The notes under the pieces were generated by a model, which did no database searches, was not told the DNA's origin, and was given only the letters and a program-made list of their open reading frames with translations. This document shows positions 43,589-54,467 of a stretch of DNA of 64,000 nucleotides, in pieces; position 1 is the first letter of the stretch; each line of letters opens with the position of its first letter. This stretch comes from Podaxis mareebaensis. Its lineage: Eukaryota > Basidiomycota > Agaricomycetes > Agaricales > Agaricaceae. The position numbers and the translations under genes are program-made. Location of the stretch: NCBI GenBank assembly GCA_018524725.1, contig JAEUWP010000402.1, forward strand, positions 1 through 64,000, in the 5' to 3' direction.

Positions 43589-46500
43589 ATGAGTGTTGAA
43601 GTGGGTGGAAAAGGGAAGGATAAGGGGAAAGGGAAAGGGAAAGGAAAGAAAAAGCAGCTGTACTGGATTTGTGGAGGTGAACATTGGAAGAGGGAGTGTC
43701 CTGACAAGGACAAGGTAGAGAAGGGGGAGGGAAGGGGTGGAAGTATACCTGCCAAACCCAATGTCAGTGCAAATGCAGTAGAAGAAGATAAAGATTACAC
43801 CTTCATGGTCAAAGAAATATTGGACAATGAGATGGAATTGAGTCAGACTGAACCCAGGGTCAGTGATGGGTCAGACAGGCTATTGGTTGAGGGGGAGTAT
43901 GCTGTTGAGTCAGAGGACTGGTCAGATTTTGAAGGAACAGAAAGTGTTGATGAAGAACCTATGAATGCATGCTCAATCAACATAGAAGACACAAATATTG
44001 TCAATGATTCTACTCCCCAGACATGAGTCAAGATCTTCGATTCTGGCATGACTACTCACATCTGCCCTTACAGGAGCAACTTTACCTCACTCAAACCAAT
44101 CCCTCCCAAGCTACTGTGAGCTGCCAACAAACAAGCCTTCAATGCTATCAGGAAGGGTGAGGTCATCCTCACCCTGCCCAATGGCACTACCTCATCACAG
44201 TTACACCTGACAGAGGTGCTCTACTCCCTGCAAGCTGGTTACACCCTCATTTCAGTCAGGCAGCTAGACAATGCCAGTTTCTCTACAACCTTCATAAATG
44301 GGAAGTGCATCATTCAGGATGTCAATAGTGCTCACATAGCAGAGATTCCCAGAAATGGAAAGGGACTGTACAAAGTTATCAGAGAGGAGGAGGAGATAAA
44401 TGCAGTCAGCAAACCACTCACTTTGGACATTCTTCATCATTAACTTGGCCACATCACTCCTGAGGCAGCAAGGAAGCTCCTTTGTGATGGACTTGTTACT
44501 GGTTTGAGGTTGGAGGATAGTGTGGACACAGATTTTTTCTGTGAGTCCTGTGCATATGGGAAGGCAACCCAATCACTAGTCTCCAAGGTCTGAGAGGGTA
44601 AGAGGGTGAAGGCATTCAGTGAAGAGATACATTCTGACATGTGGGGACCTGCTAGGGTAGAGACAAAGAAAGGGCAATGATACTACATTACTTTTATAGA
44701 TGGTTACTCACATTGGATGCACATCAACTTCCTCACTGCAAAATCAGAGGTCCTATGCTCATACAAAGACTTTGAAGCATGGTGTGAAACTCAGTTCAAC
44801 ATGCATATCAAGTTGCTGCACTCAGACTGCAGGGGAGAATACATGTCAACAGAGTTCCAAGTGCATTTAAAATTGTGTGGAACTGAAATCAAACTCACTG
44901 TACATGATATGCCACAACACAATGGCATTGCTGAGTGTTGAAATTGAACCATAGTTGAACATGCCTATGCTCTGTTCTATGCTAGTCAATTGCCCAAGTT
45001 CTTATGGGCAGATGCAGTTGCACATGTTGTATGGTTGATGAACTGAATGGGTACAAAAGCAGTTGCAGATAAGACACCTTTTGAGGTATTATATGGGTAG
45101 AAGCCAGATCTCCAGTCAGTCAGAGAGTGGGGAGAGGAGGTATAGGTACACCAGGTGGGAGGGGATAAGTTGAGTGGGTGAGCAAAAAAGGGGTGATGGA
45201 TAGGCTACAACACAGAGCAATGGATCACACATCTACTTCCTAGACTCCAGCATCATCAAGATTGAATGAAATGTCTGCTTCATTAATGCTAGTCATTCCA
45301 GTCTTGAAGGGGAGAGCTTACCTGCAAATGAGCCTCATAACAACCCACCATTGCTGCCTGACCTGAAGACAACCCAAACCAATGCACTGCCTACCCTGAG
45401 CAATGCCACTCTACCCAACAATGAGCCACCTCCACTTGCCCCTTATTCCTGCAAACACAATGAGCTTGATAATGATATCATCAATACACATAATGACAGA
45501 GAACCTGCCATGAACACATCTAAACCCACTGATGACAGAGAACCCACCATGAAAACACCCAAACCCAACACAACTGAGGAATGCCCTCAATGTACTCAAA
45601 ACCCAAGCTAGAAAGCCTGAGCCATTCTTGAAGGAGAAGCAGTCACTCTGGCTGAAGAACTGGACTGGTTGGAAGTCCAGGTGTTCATGGCAGATACAGG
45701 AGATGTCAAAGTGCTGGAACTGGGAAGTCTGAGAGAGGCAAAAGACAGAGGGGATTGGGAGCTATGGAAGGTGGCTATGGAGGAAGAGCTCACCATGTTG
45801 GACAAATCTGGAACATGGAAACTAGTTGATCCACTGGCTGATGCCAACATTGTTGGATCAAAGTGGGTGTTCAAGGCCAAGAAAGATGTGTTGGGAAATA
45901 TAGTCCATTACAAGGTGCACCTTGTAGCATAGGGGTTCTCCCAAGTACTGGGCATCAACTACTTCAACACTTTCACTCCCATAGCCAAGCTTGCCTCCAT
46001 CTGCATAGTCCTCACAATTGCTGCAGCCTGAAACTGGGAAATACACCAGATCAACATAAAGGGGGCCTGTCTCAATGGTCAACTCAATGATGATGAAATG
46101 ATATACATGTGTCAACCCCCTGGATTCATTAATCCATCCCATCCACACAAAGTGTGCCATTTAAAAAGGATGCTCTACAGACTCAAACAATCCAGTAGGC
46201 AGTGGTACCAACATTTGTGCAAAATCCTAGTGATTCACACACTGTGACATGGACTACAGTGTTTTCTTCAAAGTGGCAGACCCAGACCTCATTGTCATCC
46301 TTGTACACATTGACAACTGCACAATTATGGCTATGACAATTTCACTAGTAGATTGGGTGAAGGGTGGGATGAGGGAGTTCATGGAGATAATGGATCTGGG
46401 AGAGATCCACTGGTTGCTGGGCATTGAGTTGAAGAGGGACTGGGAAGCAGGCAAGATTTCCTTATCTCAAAGGTCATACATTGACACATCTCTTTGTCAT

Positions 46501-47270
46501 TTTGGGCTTGAAGATGCAAAACCTGTCAGCATGCCAATGGATTCTTCCACTTGCCTCTCATCCAACATGTCCCACAAGTCCACAGCTGATATCACTTGCA
46601 TGGCCAAAATCCCCTATCAGGAAGCAGTTGGCATGCTCATGTACACAGCACTTGGAACATGTCTAGACATCACTTACACCATTCAAGTTCTCTCAGGATT
46701 CTCAAAGAACCCTGGTGATACTCATTGGGAGGCCATCAAAAGAGTTTTTTGTTACCTGAAGGATACATGTGAACTCATGGTTGATATATAGGGGCTCTAG
46801 AGAAGGATTGGAAGGTTTCATGGATGCAGATGCCAACATGGCAGAGGACTGTCATGCTATATCTGGGTATGTATTCATGGTTAACAGCAGTGCTGTATCA
46901 TGGAGCACAAAATGGCAGGAGATTGTAACTTTGTCAATGATGGAGTCAGAGTATGTTGGTATGACACATGCAGCAAAAGAGGCCTTGTGGCTCCATTTGC
47001 TCATGTTACAAATCTTTGACTTAATCCTCCCTACTACCACCATCTTCTCCAACAACCAGTCCACAATAGCACTCATGAAAGACCATTAGTACCATGCTCA
47101 TATAAAGCACATTGATATCTGATATCATTTTATTCACTGGGTTATTGAAGAGGGCAAAATTCATCTAATCTACTGCCCTACTACAGATATGGTGGCCAAC
47201 ATCTTCACCAAAGCACTTCTGTCCCCCAAAGTCAAACATTTCACTCACAAGTTAGGCCTCACCACACTTT
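43589..47270 (+). pseudogene. copia B zinc knuckle, protease, integrase, RT and RNase H
   Basis: In order: CWICGGEHWKRECP (about 43663-43702); protease IFDSGMTTHI (44033-44062, Asp kept); pre-integrase LGHITPEAARKLL and CESCAYGKAT; integrase DMWGPARVETKKG, LLHSDCRGEYMSTEF and HNGIAEC; RT NIVGSKWVFKAKKDV, GFSQVLGINYF and VHIDNC (46306-46320, where the second catalytic Asp is Asn, AAC 46315-46317); connection GEIHWLLGIEL; RNase H GFMDADANMAEDCHAISGYV, MESEYVGMTHAAKEALWL and KHIDI. More than ten stops, several of them TGA or TAG at positions where copia A keeps Arg or Gln. Confidence 0.85.
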
Positions 47271-47279
47271 GAGGGGGAG
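47271..47279 (+). other. Polypurine tract of copia B
   Basis: GAGGGGGAG, identical to that of copia A and directly before the right LTR. Confidence 0.8.
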
Positions 47280-47659
47280 TGTTGGAGTCAGTAAAGTGGT
47301 GTTGAGCATATCAAGCAGCCACCAAAATGCATACCTGAAGTGGTCAGAAGGTATGTAGGCTGAATGGAGGGCTAGCAAATTTCATTTTCTGCTTTTTCAT
47401 ATGATCTACATCCTTCCTGTTGTTTCTCCATACATTCTTCCTTAACAACAGCCTTTATTATAAAAGCTATATACTGTGTGTGCTTCTGCTTCAGTACTTG
47501 TGTGTATTTTGAGTGACTGAAGTGAGTATTATGTATCTTACCTGAGTTGGACTTATATTAACTATGTTAGTACTTAGTTTATCTGTACATCTCTCAGGTA
47601 TTGAATATACTAGTACTTGTGCATATTTTGAGTGACTGGATTTATCTATATATCTCTTA
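47280..47659 (+). repeat. 3' LTR of copia B
   Basis: 380 bp; starts TGTTGGAGTCAGTAAAGT and ends TATATATCTCTTA. It aligns with both halves of the split left LTR. Confidence 0.9.
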
Positions 47660-48115
47660 GAATTATCAATGTGGCTCCAAGTAGCCACCCACCCAGGCCT
47701 CTCATTCACTGTCAGTCCCCTCTCCCTGTTAACAGTAGATGCCAAATACATGGCTTTTATGAGGGCTATACAATAAGCCTTATGGCTATGCAAGTTCTTT
47801 GACAAAGTCAGATTATCACCCAATAGACCTGCTACTGTATACATGGACAGCAGGCACCATCCCAAATACAAAGAATGACAAGAAGCATAGCTGAACCAAG
47901 CTCATCAACTTCAGGTCTCACTCTGTCAAGGAGAAGGTAGAGCATAAACTAGTTGCCTTCTCATATGTCCCATAACATTGCCCACATTCTAACAAACCAC
48001 TAGCCTGTGATGCAACACTTCAATGTGTAATGGGAATGGAAATGCTTATCAACCACATGATAAACAGAGTGCTGAACCAGGGTGAGAGTTGAGCAGGATT
48101 GGGCATGCCATTACA
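47660..48115 (+). pseudogene. Old Ty1/copia element (outermost), right fragment
   Basis: Right after the copia B LTR the sequence resumes with MWLQVATHPGLSFTVS, then jumps to LTVDAKYMAFMRAIQ, ALWLCKFFDK and NRPATVYMDS. This is the end of copia RT and part of RNase H, followed by degenerate text up to LINHMINRVLNQGES near 48090. The jump shows an internal deletion before or after the nesting. Stops are frequent. Confidence 0.75.
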
Positions 48116-48851
48116 TCAGTGCATCAAGCTTCCCAATTTGGTAGACTAGAAATGACACACACATATAGTAGAGTGGTATTTCATATTTTTCCTTCTATGT
48201 TACTTTTCTATTCATTGGGCAAACACACCTTATTTCCTATTGTCAAACTATCAATTGTATAACCATGTAAATTCCCCCCTGCCCACTTCAGTCATCTGCC
48301 ACTATGTAGAAGCTATAAGGTGAGCCTTCCTCATCATTCCTGAGCTGTTCCATAACTTATATCACATTGATTAGCTACTTACTACTCATTAGGTGAATAT
48401 ATAATTGTTTGTCACTGCATGGAGGATTCTGAGTTACTTACTGTTCATTAATGTATACTCAAGTGGACTGGACTTTATATCAATTATGGTATTCTTTCAA
48501 ACAGACCCCTATGTAGATTTCAGACTGTATTCTCAGACATCCTCATTATTGTAGACATTCCTATCGTTCTCCTGTAGATAGCTGAAACCATAGTATGGTA
48601 CAAAAAACCTTGAAAGTCATGTAGATAGAGGAGACTCACTTGTATATATATGTTCTCTCCTTTCTATTACTATTTGCTACTTTCCCCCCACTTTTGCAAT
48701 GCCTCTCCCTCTTACCAACTTGCTACTTGCACATACACCATATATCTACCTCTTTTACCATGCAACTGGCTGTCAAGGTCATTTGGCTGTGTACCCTGCT
48801 GAGCTCCCAGAGACTCACAAAGCCTTACATATGACTTATGAGGCAGGCAGC
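48116..48851. other. CpG-poor spacer, no gene recognised
   Basis: AT-rich sequence between the outermost copia remnant and the second retroposon. It has a purine-poor run around 48640-48740 and short open frames only. I see no motif that I can name. Confidence 0.4.
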
Positions 48852-48865
48852 CATGTCCAAGGGGA
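48852..48865. repeat. Target-site duplication of retroposon copy 2, left
   Basis: CATGTCCAAGGGGA; the partner at 50949-50962 is CATGTCCAAAGGGA, one difference in 14. Confidence 0.8.
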
Positions 48866-50948
48866 TTTTTTTTTTACAATCAATGTTTATTGCTGCAAAC
48901 ATTATCTACTATGAGAGTAGACTCTGTTTATGACAAATGGGTGCACAATAGCAGTCCTAATAGTAAAAGAGAAGAAGAAAGAAAAAAGAAAAAGAAGCAA
49001 AAATAATAAAATTATAGGTGCCCAAATAATATGAATGAAGAGAAACTGATCACAGAAAGGCAGTCCATGGCCAAGGGAGAGTGAGCTGAGGGAGGTTGGC
49101 ATAGAGAGGTGCATCAGCCCTTACAACCCCCAGAGGGGGCTTTCTTGGCCTCTGCATCACATTAGTATCTTCTACAGATCTAGTCATAGTTAAATCAATG
49201 TTGCCAGTAGGGACATGGGCAGTCATTAGAGGGGTGGGTGCCTGAACAGCTAAGGCACTGGGGAGAGTGGGGGCAGGGATCTCCTGCTAGAGTGAGGGGA
49301 ATGGAGGGGAGTTGCCTTGGGATTACCTTTGCAACACCTGGCTATGGAATAGTGAGAGGCCTCAGAGTGAGGACCTCCACAGAGAGGACACTTGGGTACA
49401 TGAGTGCAGCAAGCATCAAAAGGATGTCCCTAGCACCAACAGCACTGACACTGAGGTGTGCCAGTGTGGGCACAAGCCCCTTTGATGAGACAAGACACAC
49501 CATTTAGCATGATGTGCCTATTGATAAGGGAGGCAGTGAGGGTGCCATGTTGGGAGTTAACCAGGTCAATCCACACAGTAGTAGTGTCAGACTTGGCAGA
49601 GTTGTGAATGATGCACAAGTGGTGTACATTGGTAGTGGGGAAAAAGGAGGAGGCTGAAGCCTCAGTCTTGACTTGGTCAGCCATGAGGATGAAGCCATCA
49701 GCTGTGAAGAAGGGAATGTCTACAATCTTGGTAAAAGATCAGGATATAGGTAGGGTAACAGAGGCATTCTTAAACACAGAGGAGAGTGAGGTGGCAATGG
49801 TGTTGAGGTCTACCTAGGAGGGGATACTGCCTGTGGAGAAGGCAATGACACTAGAGTAAAAATGACTAGAGTCAATGGTAAGTGCTGACTTGGCCTAGGT
49901 GAGTACTTGATTGAAGCACACAACAAGGGATTGAAGAGAGATATGGGCACTAGCTAAGTCACCAGCACCAGCATCTAGGAAGAATTGCCACCAAGTGGGA
50001 CCCTGGGTGGCAAAGAATGGATTGCACCATATAGAGGGATTAGGGGCTGGAGGGCCAGTCTTGACATCATGTGAGGGAGGTCTGGGCCTGTTGTGTAGAG
50101 GCAGAGAAGTACATAAGGGAGGTCTGGGCCTGTTATGTGGGGTAAGAGTCACAAGAGGGGGTTGAGGAGGTCCTGGAGCCTGGGTTGAGGGTTGTATGGC
50201 AGGTGCTAGTTGTGTGTCTGCTATTGCTGAGTCAGCCATTCCATGGAACAACTCATGTTGAGCATGCAGTTTACAAGTCTCAATTAGTAGAGCAGTAATA
50301 CTGTCTGTAGGGGGAAGGGATGTGCCAGGCTGAGGGCAGGGTGTAGTTGGCAAATAAATTCTTTGACTCCAGTGTGAATATGAAGTCACAGAGGGCAGTA
50401 AATGAGGGTCAGCAGGGGGAACTGGATCCTCACTCTCATTAATGGCATGGGATAGTTGCATGAGAATACCTGAGGCAGTTTCTTCCTCTTTGTTGTTGAC
50501 CTTAGCAGGTGTGGAGTCAGAAGGAAGAGTGGAGGGAGCAGTTTTAAGAGTCATCTGCTCAAAGGAGGGAAAAACAGGGAGATCCAGCTCCATGTCAGAA
50601 ATGGACCTGCTCTAGAGTATCCCAGTAGCATGCCCAGATGAAGATGAAGGGGAAGAAGTCTTTGGCTTAAATGCTACCCTGATCTAAGCTCTTTCAGGGA
50701 GAGCCTTGTGGCCATTTGGATCTGGCTAGGAGGAAGGAGTAAGAGGATGGTTTAAGTCCTCCAACATGCATAGGGGATGATACAATAAGTCTGACCAGCT
50801 TGATGAAGTTGGGTGTTGGTGTTGAGGGGTCTTAGAGACCTCAGACAAGTCAATGGGTTGAAATTTATTCTTTCAATAGCCCATAGTGCTATGAACAACC
50901 AATCACAGAGAGAGATGGTGGTGGTTGCTGGAAAAGAAAGGTGCTGTG
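48866..50948 (-). mobile_element. Poly(A) retroposon encoding only a zinc-knuckle protein (copy 2)
   Basis: 2,083 bp on the minus strand, against 2,113 bp for copy 1. Its 3' end is AATAAACATTGATTGT plus A10, matching copy 1 (AATAAACATGGAT plus poly(A)). Its 5' end CCTTTCTTTTCCAGCAACCA matches the 5' end of copy 1. It is flanked by a 14-bp target duplication with one mismatch. Both copies are thus complete at both ends. Confidence 0.82.
49100..50592 (-). pseudogene. ORF1/gag-like protein with zinc knuckles (retroposon copy 2)
   Basis: The longest open stretch is 50593-49895, 232 codons. The text matches copy 1: ELFHGMADSAIADTQLAPAI, HNRPRPP repeats, FFATQGPTWWQFFLDAGAGD, then FTKIVDIPFF, FFPTTNVHHLCIIHNSAKSD, WIDLVNSQHGTLTASLINRH and the knuckles HPFDACCTHVPKCPLCGGPH. 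A run GTHPSNDCPCPY follows near 49210. Stops lie at about 49890, 49815 and further down. The match between two independently decayed copies shows that this protein was the element's real product. Confidence 0.7.
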
Positions 50949-50962
50949 CATGTCCAAAGGGA
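50949..50962. repeat. Target-site duplication of retroposon copy 2, right
   Basis: CATGTCCAAAGGGA, partner of 48852-48865. Confidence 0.8.
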
Positions 50963-51473
50963 TGGACATGGCAGTAATTCAGTAAGTTGTCTTTGATCAA
51001 AGTTTATAGTGTATCCTGACAAGCTGCACAGACATGGGATCCACAGTAGAACTCACATTAAAAAAAGGTGTATATGTTCCAGCTGTGCCACATATCACAG
51101 GCAATATTGTAAATAGTAAGTTAGAAGCTAGTCTATATATCCAGCTTGCAAACAGCTATGTAAATATCCCTCATAGCAAAGAGGAATGTTGGCTATTTCC
51201 TACATTACAATGTTAATCAGGACTGGACTGAAGCACTACCTATGATGCCAAGTACTCCTAACCCTGTTTTGTGGGAGCTCAAACATGGTAAGAATGGCTG
51301 TACCTTGATTTGAGAGTGGCAAAGAAATTATATGCAACATTGAGTGAGGTGTTGGAAGAGAGGGAAGCTTTTAGTATCCAAGATGGTGGACTCTTATCAC
51401 ACATCAGGGAATATGATAGCAAAGTGGTGACTGTGCAAATACCTACAAATAGCTTTCACTAGTAGACATCCTA
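50963..51473. other. CpG-poor spacer, fragments of an unrecognised frame
   Basis: A 60-codon plus frame at 51034-51216 (MGSTVELTLKKGVYVPAVPH...) and text such as REAFSIQDGGLLSHI around 51355-51405 suggest decayed coding sequence. I recognise no family. Confidence 0.3.
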
Positions 51474-54456
51474 CTATTGTTGGCCCATACTTTGGATGAA
51501 CAATTGTAACTTGCACAAAACTTCATGAAATACTCTAGAAAACTCTGGATAATTCTAGTGTACCTTTAAGGCATTCTATGCACAAATTTTGCACAATGCA
51601 TTGAGTTTATAGTGAGAGTGGCAATGGGGTCCAAAGTAACACTTTGTTACTCTTGCTGACCTTAACCATATCAGAGCCTGAAAATATTTGATGCAATATG
51701 TGTTGTGTAAACCCAGAACCATGGTTGTGACATGTCTCCTGGCCTACAATTGCTAACTGACTTCATGCCCTGAACCAAGGGAACATGAGCCCATACCAAG
51801 AGAGCAGGAGAGTGCTAATGTACTTATGAGGATGAGGAGTATGAGGCTTGACTAGCTCTTGCTGCACAAGAGTACCAAGATAATGTGTTTACATCTATAA
51901 GATCTATTGCAGAAGCACATCAGGTAAGTTCTTTTTATAGATGTACTCAAATCTTGTTTGTATTGATGATTTGGACTTCAGGTTGGAAAATCTACACTCA
52001 TAGACAGAATTAAAGGCAAACACAAACCTGTCTGTCACTTCCATCAGACTCAACAAACCCTCACTCCTGAACAGGAGCAGGTTCTTGTTGACTGGGTTAT
52101 TCTACAAGCTTATTCAGCCACACCAATGGATGCCCATGATATTCAAGCCCAGGCAAGAGAAATCTCCAGTGTGAGGGTTGGATGGCACTGGCTCCATGGG
52201 TTCTTTTCACAACATCTTCAGCTTGTCATGAAGAAGCCTGTTAAACTTGATCCAAAGTGCCATGACAACTTCAACAAGTCCATTATCAATCATTATTTCA
52301 ATGCCTATAAAGAATTGCATTGAACATACAATAACATACTGCCAGAACACAGCTGGAACATGGATGAAAAGGGTATTCAAATGGGTGGGGGATGGAAGGG
52401 TAGTAGAAGGAAATATGTGTATTTGTGGAGCATGAAGAATCCATACTGTGTAAGCAGTAACAATCTCAAGCTAGTCACTATTATTGAATGTGTATCTGCT
52501 GCTGGAGACTCTATCCCACTTTCATTTATTCTGAGTGAGGGAAAGACTCCTGATTTGTGAATACTGATACCTGATAAAATATCAAGGTATAGTTACTGTT
52601 TCATTCACATTGTGTTTTTTATTGATGAGAACCTATCACAGTATTGGTCAGACTCCAACAGGATGGATGAACAATAAACAGGCAACTAATTGGCTTCATG
52701 ATGTGTTTATTCCATACACCATGTTGAAATGTATTGATACCACAAAGCCAATTGTTCTGATCCTTGATGGACATGAGTTGTATGAGAATTCTGGGCTCAA
52801 ATGTGAAGTTTACTTGGTTGCAGGATGTGATATCATCATTTTCTGTTTTCTATCAAAGTGCACACACTGTCTACAGCCTCTCAATGTTGTCATCTTTTCA
52901 CTAATTGGCTGGGCCTGGTGTAGTCACTGTGATGACCTCTACATCCAGAGGTGGGTCATCAATTGCTACAATGTGGTTCAGGAGTATGTTAAGGTCCAAA
53001 ATGTACATATGAATGCTACTTCTATCAAGAGTGCATTTTGGACAGCTGGCCTATATCCTGTCAACTGTGATGTCTTCTCTGATAAAGATTTTGCTCCAAG
53101 CATGTTTTCATCTACTGCAGCCCATGTCCTTATGTCATTCCCTGATGATATCCCAACTTCCCCTATTTCAATCCCAGATGACATCAACCCAGAGGGAGGT
53201 TCAGAAGGTGACACCACACAGACTGCAGAGCCTACTTTTGTATCATTGGATCTCATGTCTAATGATGACAATAATGATGGAGACTATACTGGAGATGTGG
53301 ATGAAGGCATGGGTACTAATGGAGATGAGCTGGAGTCAGAGGGTGATGATAATATGTCAGATTCTGACAATTCTCATGAGGACCCATTAAACCACAACCA
53401 CATTATTACAACTTAGGCATCACTTCTGGCACAATATCTTGATTTCAACAATATTTTGGTCAAGATTGGCAATATCCCTTGCCATGTTGATGAAGCAAAG
53501 TCACATGAGGAGTTATTTGATGAAGTCTGGAAGCTCTGATCACAAGTTCAACAACTTGCTGAGGCTCTTCAAATGTGTGAGGCCTCTATTCAAGCTGCCA
53601 ATGCCTACTGTACTATCATCAAGCATGCACTGTCAGATGTCTAACAACAGCTGGCAAATGTCAGCAATGCAAAGGAACAAGGATCATTGAAGATCAAGGC
53701 TCATTTCTTAACACTGCCACAGCTCAAAGATCAATTCAATGCAGAAGATGCTGAACACAAGAAGCAGGAAGCAATTCAAGCCATGAAGGATGCACAGAAA
53801 TAGGCTGAAGCTAGGGAACAAGAGCAGCTCATCACTGAAAATGCAGTCTCTATAGTCTTTGATCATCCTCTTTTATATTACAAGAGCCAAACTCAAATCC
53901 AATCCATTGCTTGTGCATTCAGTTTGTCTGAGGATGGAACAAGGGATGACATGCTGCAATGGATTCAGCAACACTTAGTCAATAATCTGATGCTCAAGAC
54001 CCAAGAACACTTTGCTGGTTTGTTCCTTGCTAAGGGTACTTGTGTTCAATAGCAGCCTCAGGTCCAGGCCACATCATCCCAAACATTGCCACCATCTGTT
54101 ACCACTTACCCTCCTTTGACTCTGGTCATGCCACAACCTTCCAATCTTCTATTGTCAGTCACTGAGTACATCTCATAGGTATCTAGGTCAATATCTGCCA
54201 GGACATTCACAACACCATATTATACCCCATCTTCTAATGCAGAAATACTTAATTACAGGCTTCAGCACAATCACTAATCTTCTTTCTTATTTTTGGATAT
54301 ATACTCTTCACATCCAGTAACTTATACAGAACAACTAATTATTCTTGCCTTGTAGTGATTCAGTTCTGCAATTGATGGCAATGCTTCAGAGTTTGAAACA
54401 ACATGCTTGGAATGCTGTGACTGGATGTGATTGTCTGAAGTATGGGCCAACAATAG
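51474..54456 (+). mobile_element. Pogo-like TIR DNA transposon 1 (2,983 bp)
   Basis: Perfect 19-bp terminal inverted repeats, CTATTGTTGGCCCATACTT at 51474-51492 and its complement at 54438-54456, are each bounded by TA (51472-51473 and 54457-54458). This is the structure of Tc1/mariner-pogo elements. The transposase lies on the plus strand between them and has both DNA-binding and DDE-type parts. Length and architecture fit an originally autonomous element. Confidence 0.88.
51800..54275 (+). pseudogene. Pogo-like DDE transposase (element 1), inactivated
   Basis: Two introns restore the frame: 51924-51981 and 52587-52641, both GT-AG. Domains: psq-type HTH around the first join (SIRSIAEAHQ, then VGKSTLIDRIKGKH); CENP-B-type HTH (TLTPEQEQVLVDWVI to VRVGWHWLHGFF); DDE_1 catalytic core with NMDEKGIQMGG (first Asp), PIVLILDGHELYENS (second Asp) and HCLQPLNVVIF, where the third acidic residue is Asn (AAT 52883-52885). 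A long acidic and then coiled-coil C-terminus follows. Stops occur at 52321, 52558, 53414 and later. The preceding codon CTC shows how a CpG to CpA change could have removed the third Asp. The N-terminal start is not defined. Confidence 0.82.
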
Positions 54457-54467
54457 TATTGATTATA

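Larger units (their letters stand above)
40783..47659 (+). mobile_element. Older Ty1/copia element B, degenerate, with inner insertions
   Basis: LTRs at 40783-42021 (interrupted by an 858-bp insert) and 47280-47659 both begin TGTTGGAGTCAG. A primer-binding site follows the left LTR and a polypurine tract precedes the right one. Flanking pentamers GGATC (40778-40782) and GAATT (47660-47664) are probably the target duplication after two transitions. It is inserted in the RT of the outermost copia. Its internal region parallels copia A domain for domain but carries many stops and almost no CpG. Confidence 0.9.

Noticed and set aside
40778..47664. Perfect target duplication for copia B
   Set aside because: GGATC and GAATT differ at two of five bases. 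I keep them as a probable mutated duplication because host text rejoins there, but not as a direct proof.
48640..48834. Short plus frame with hydrophobic start (MYIYVLSFLLLFATFPP)
   Set aside because: It looks like a signal peptide but lies in CpG-free, AT-rich decayed sequence, and no domain follows.
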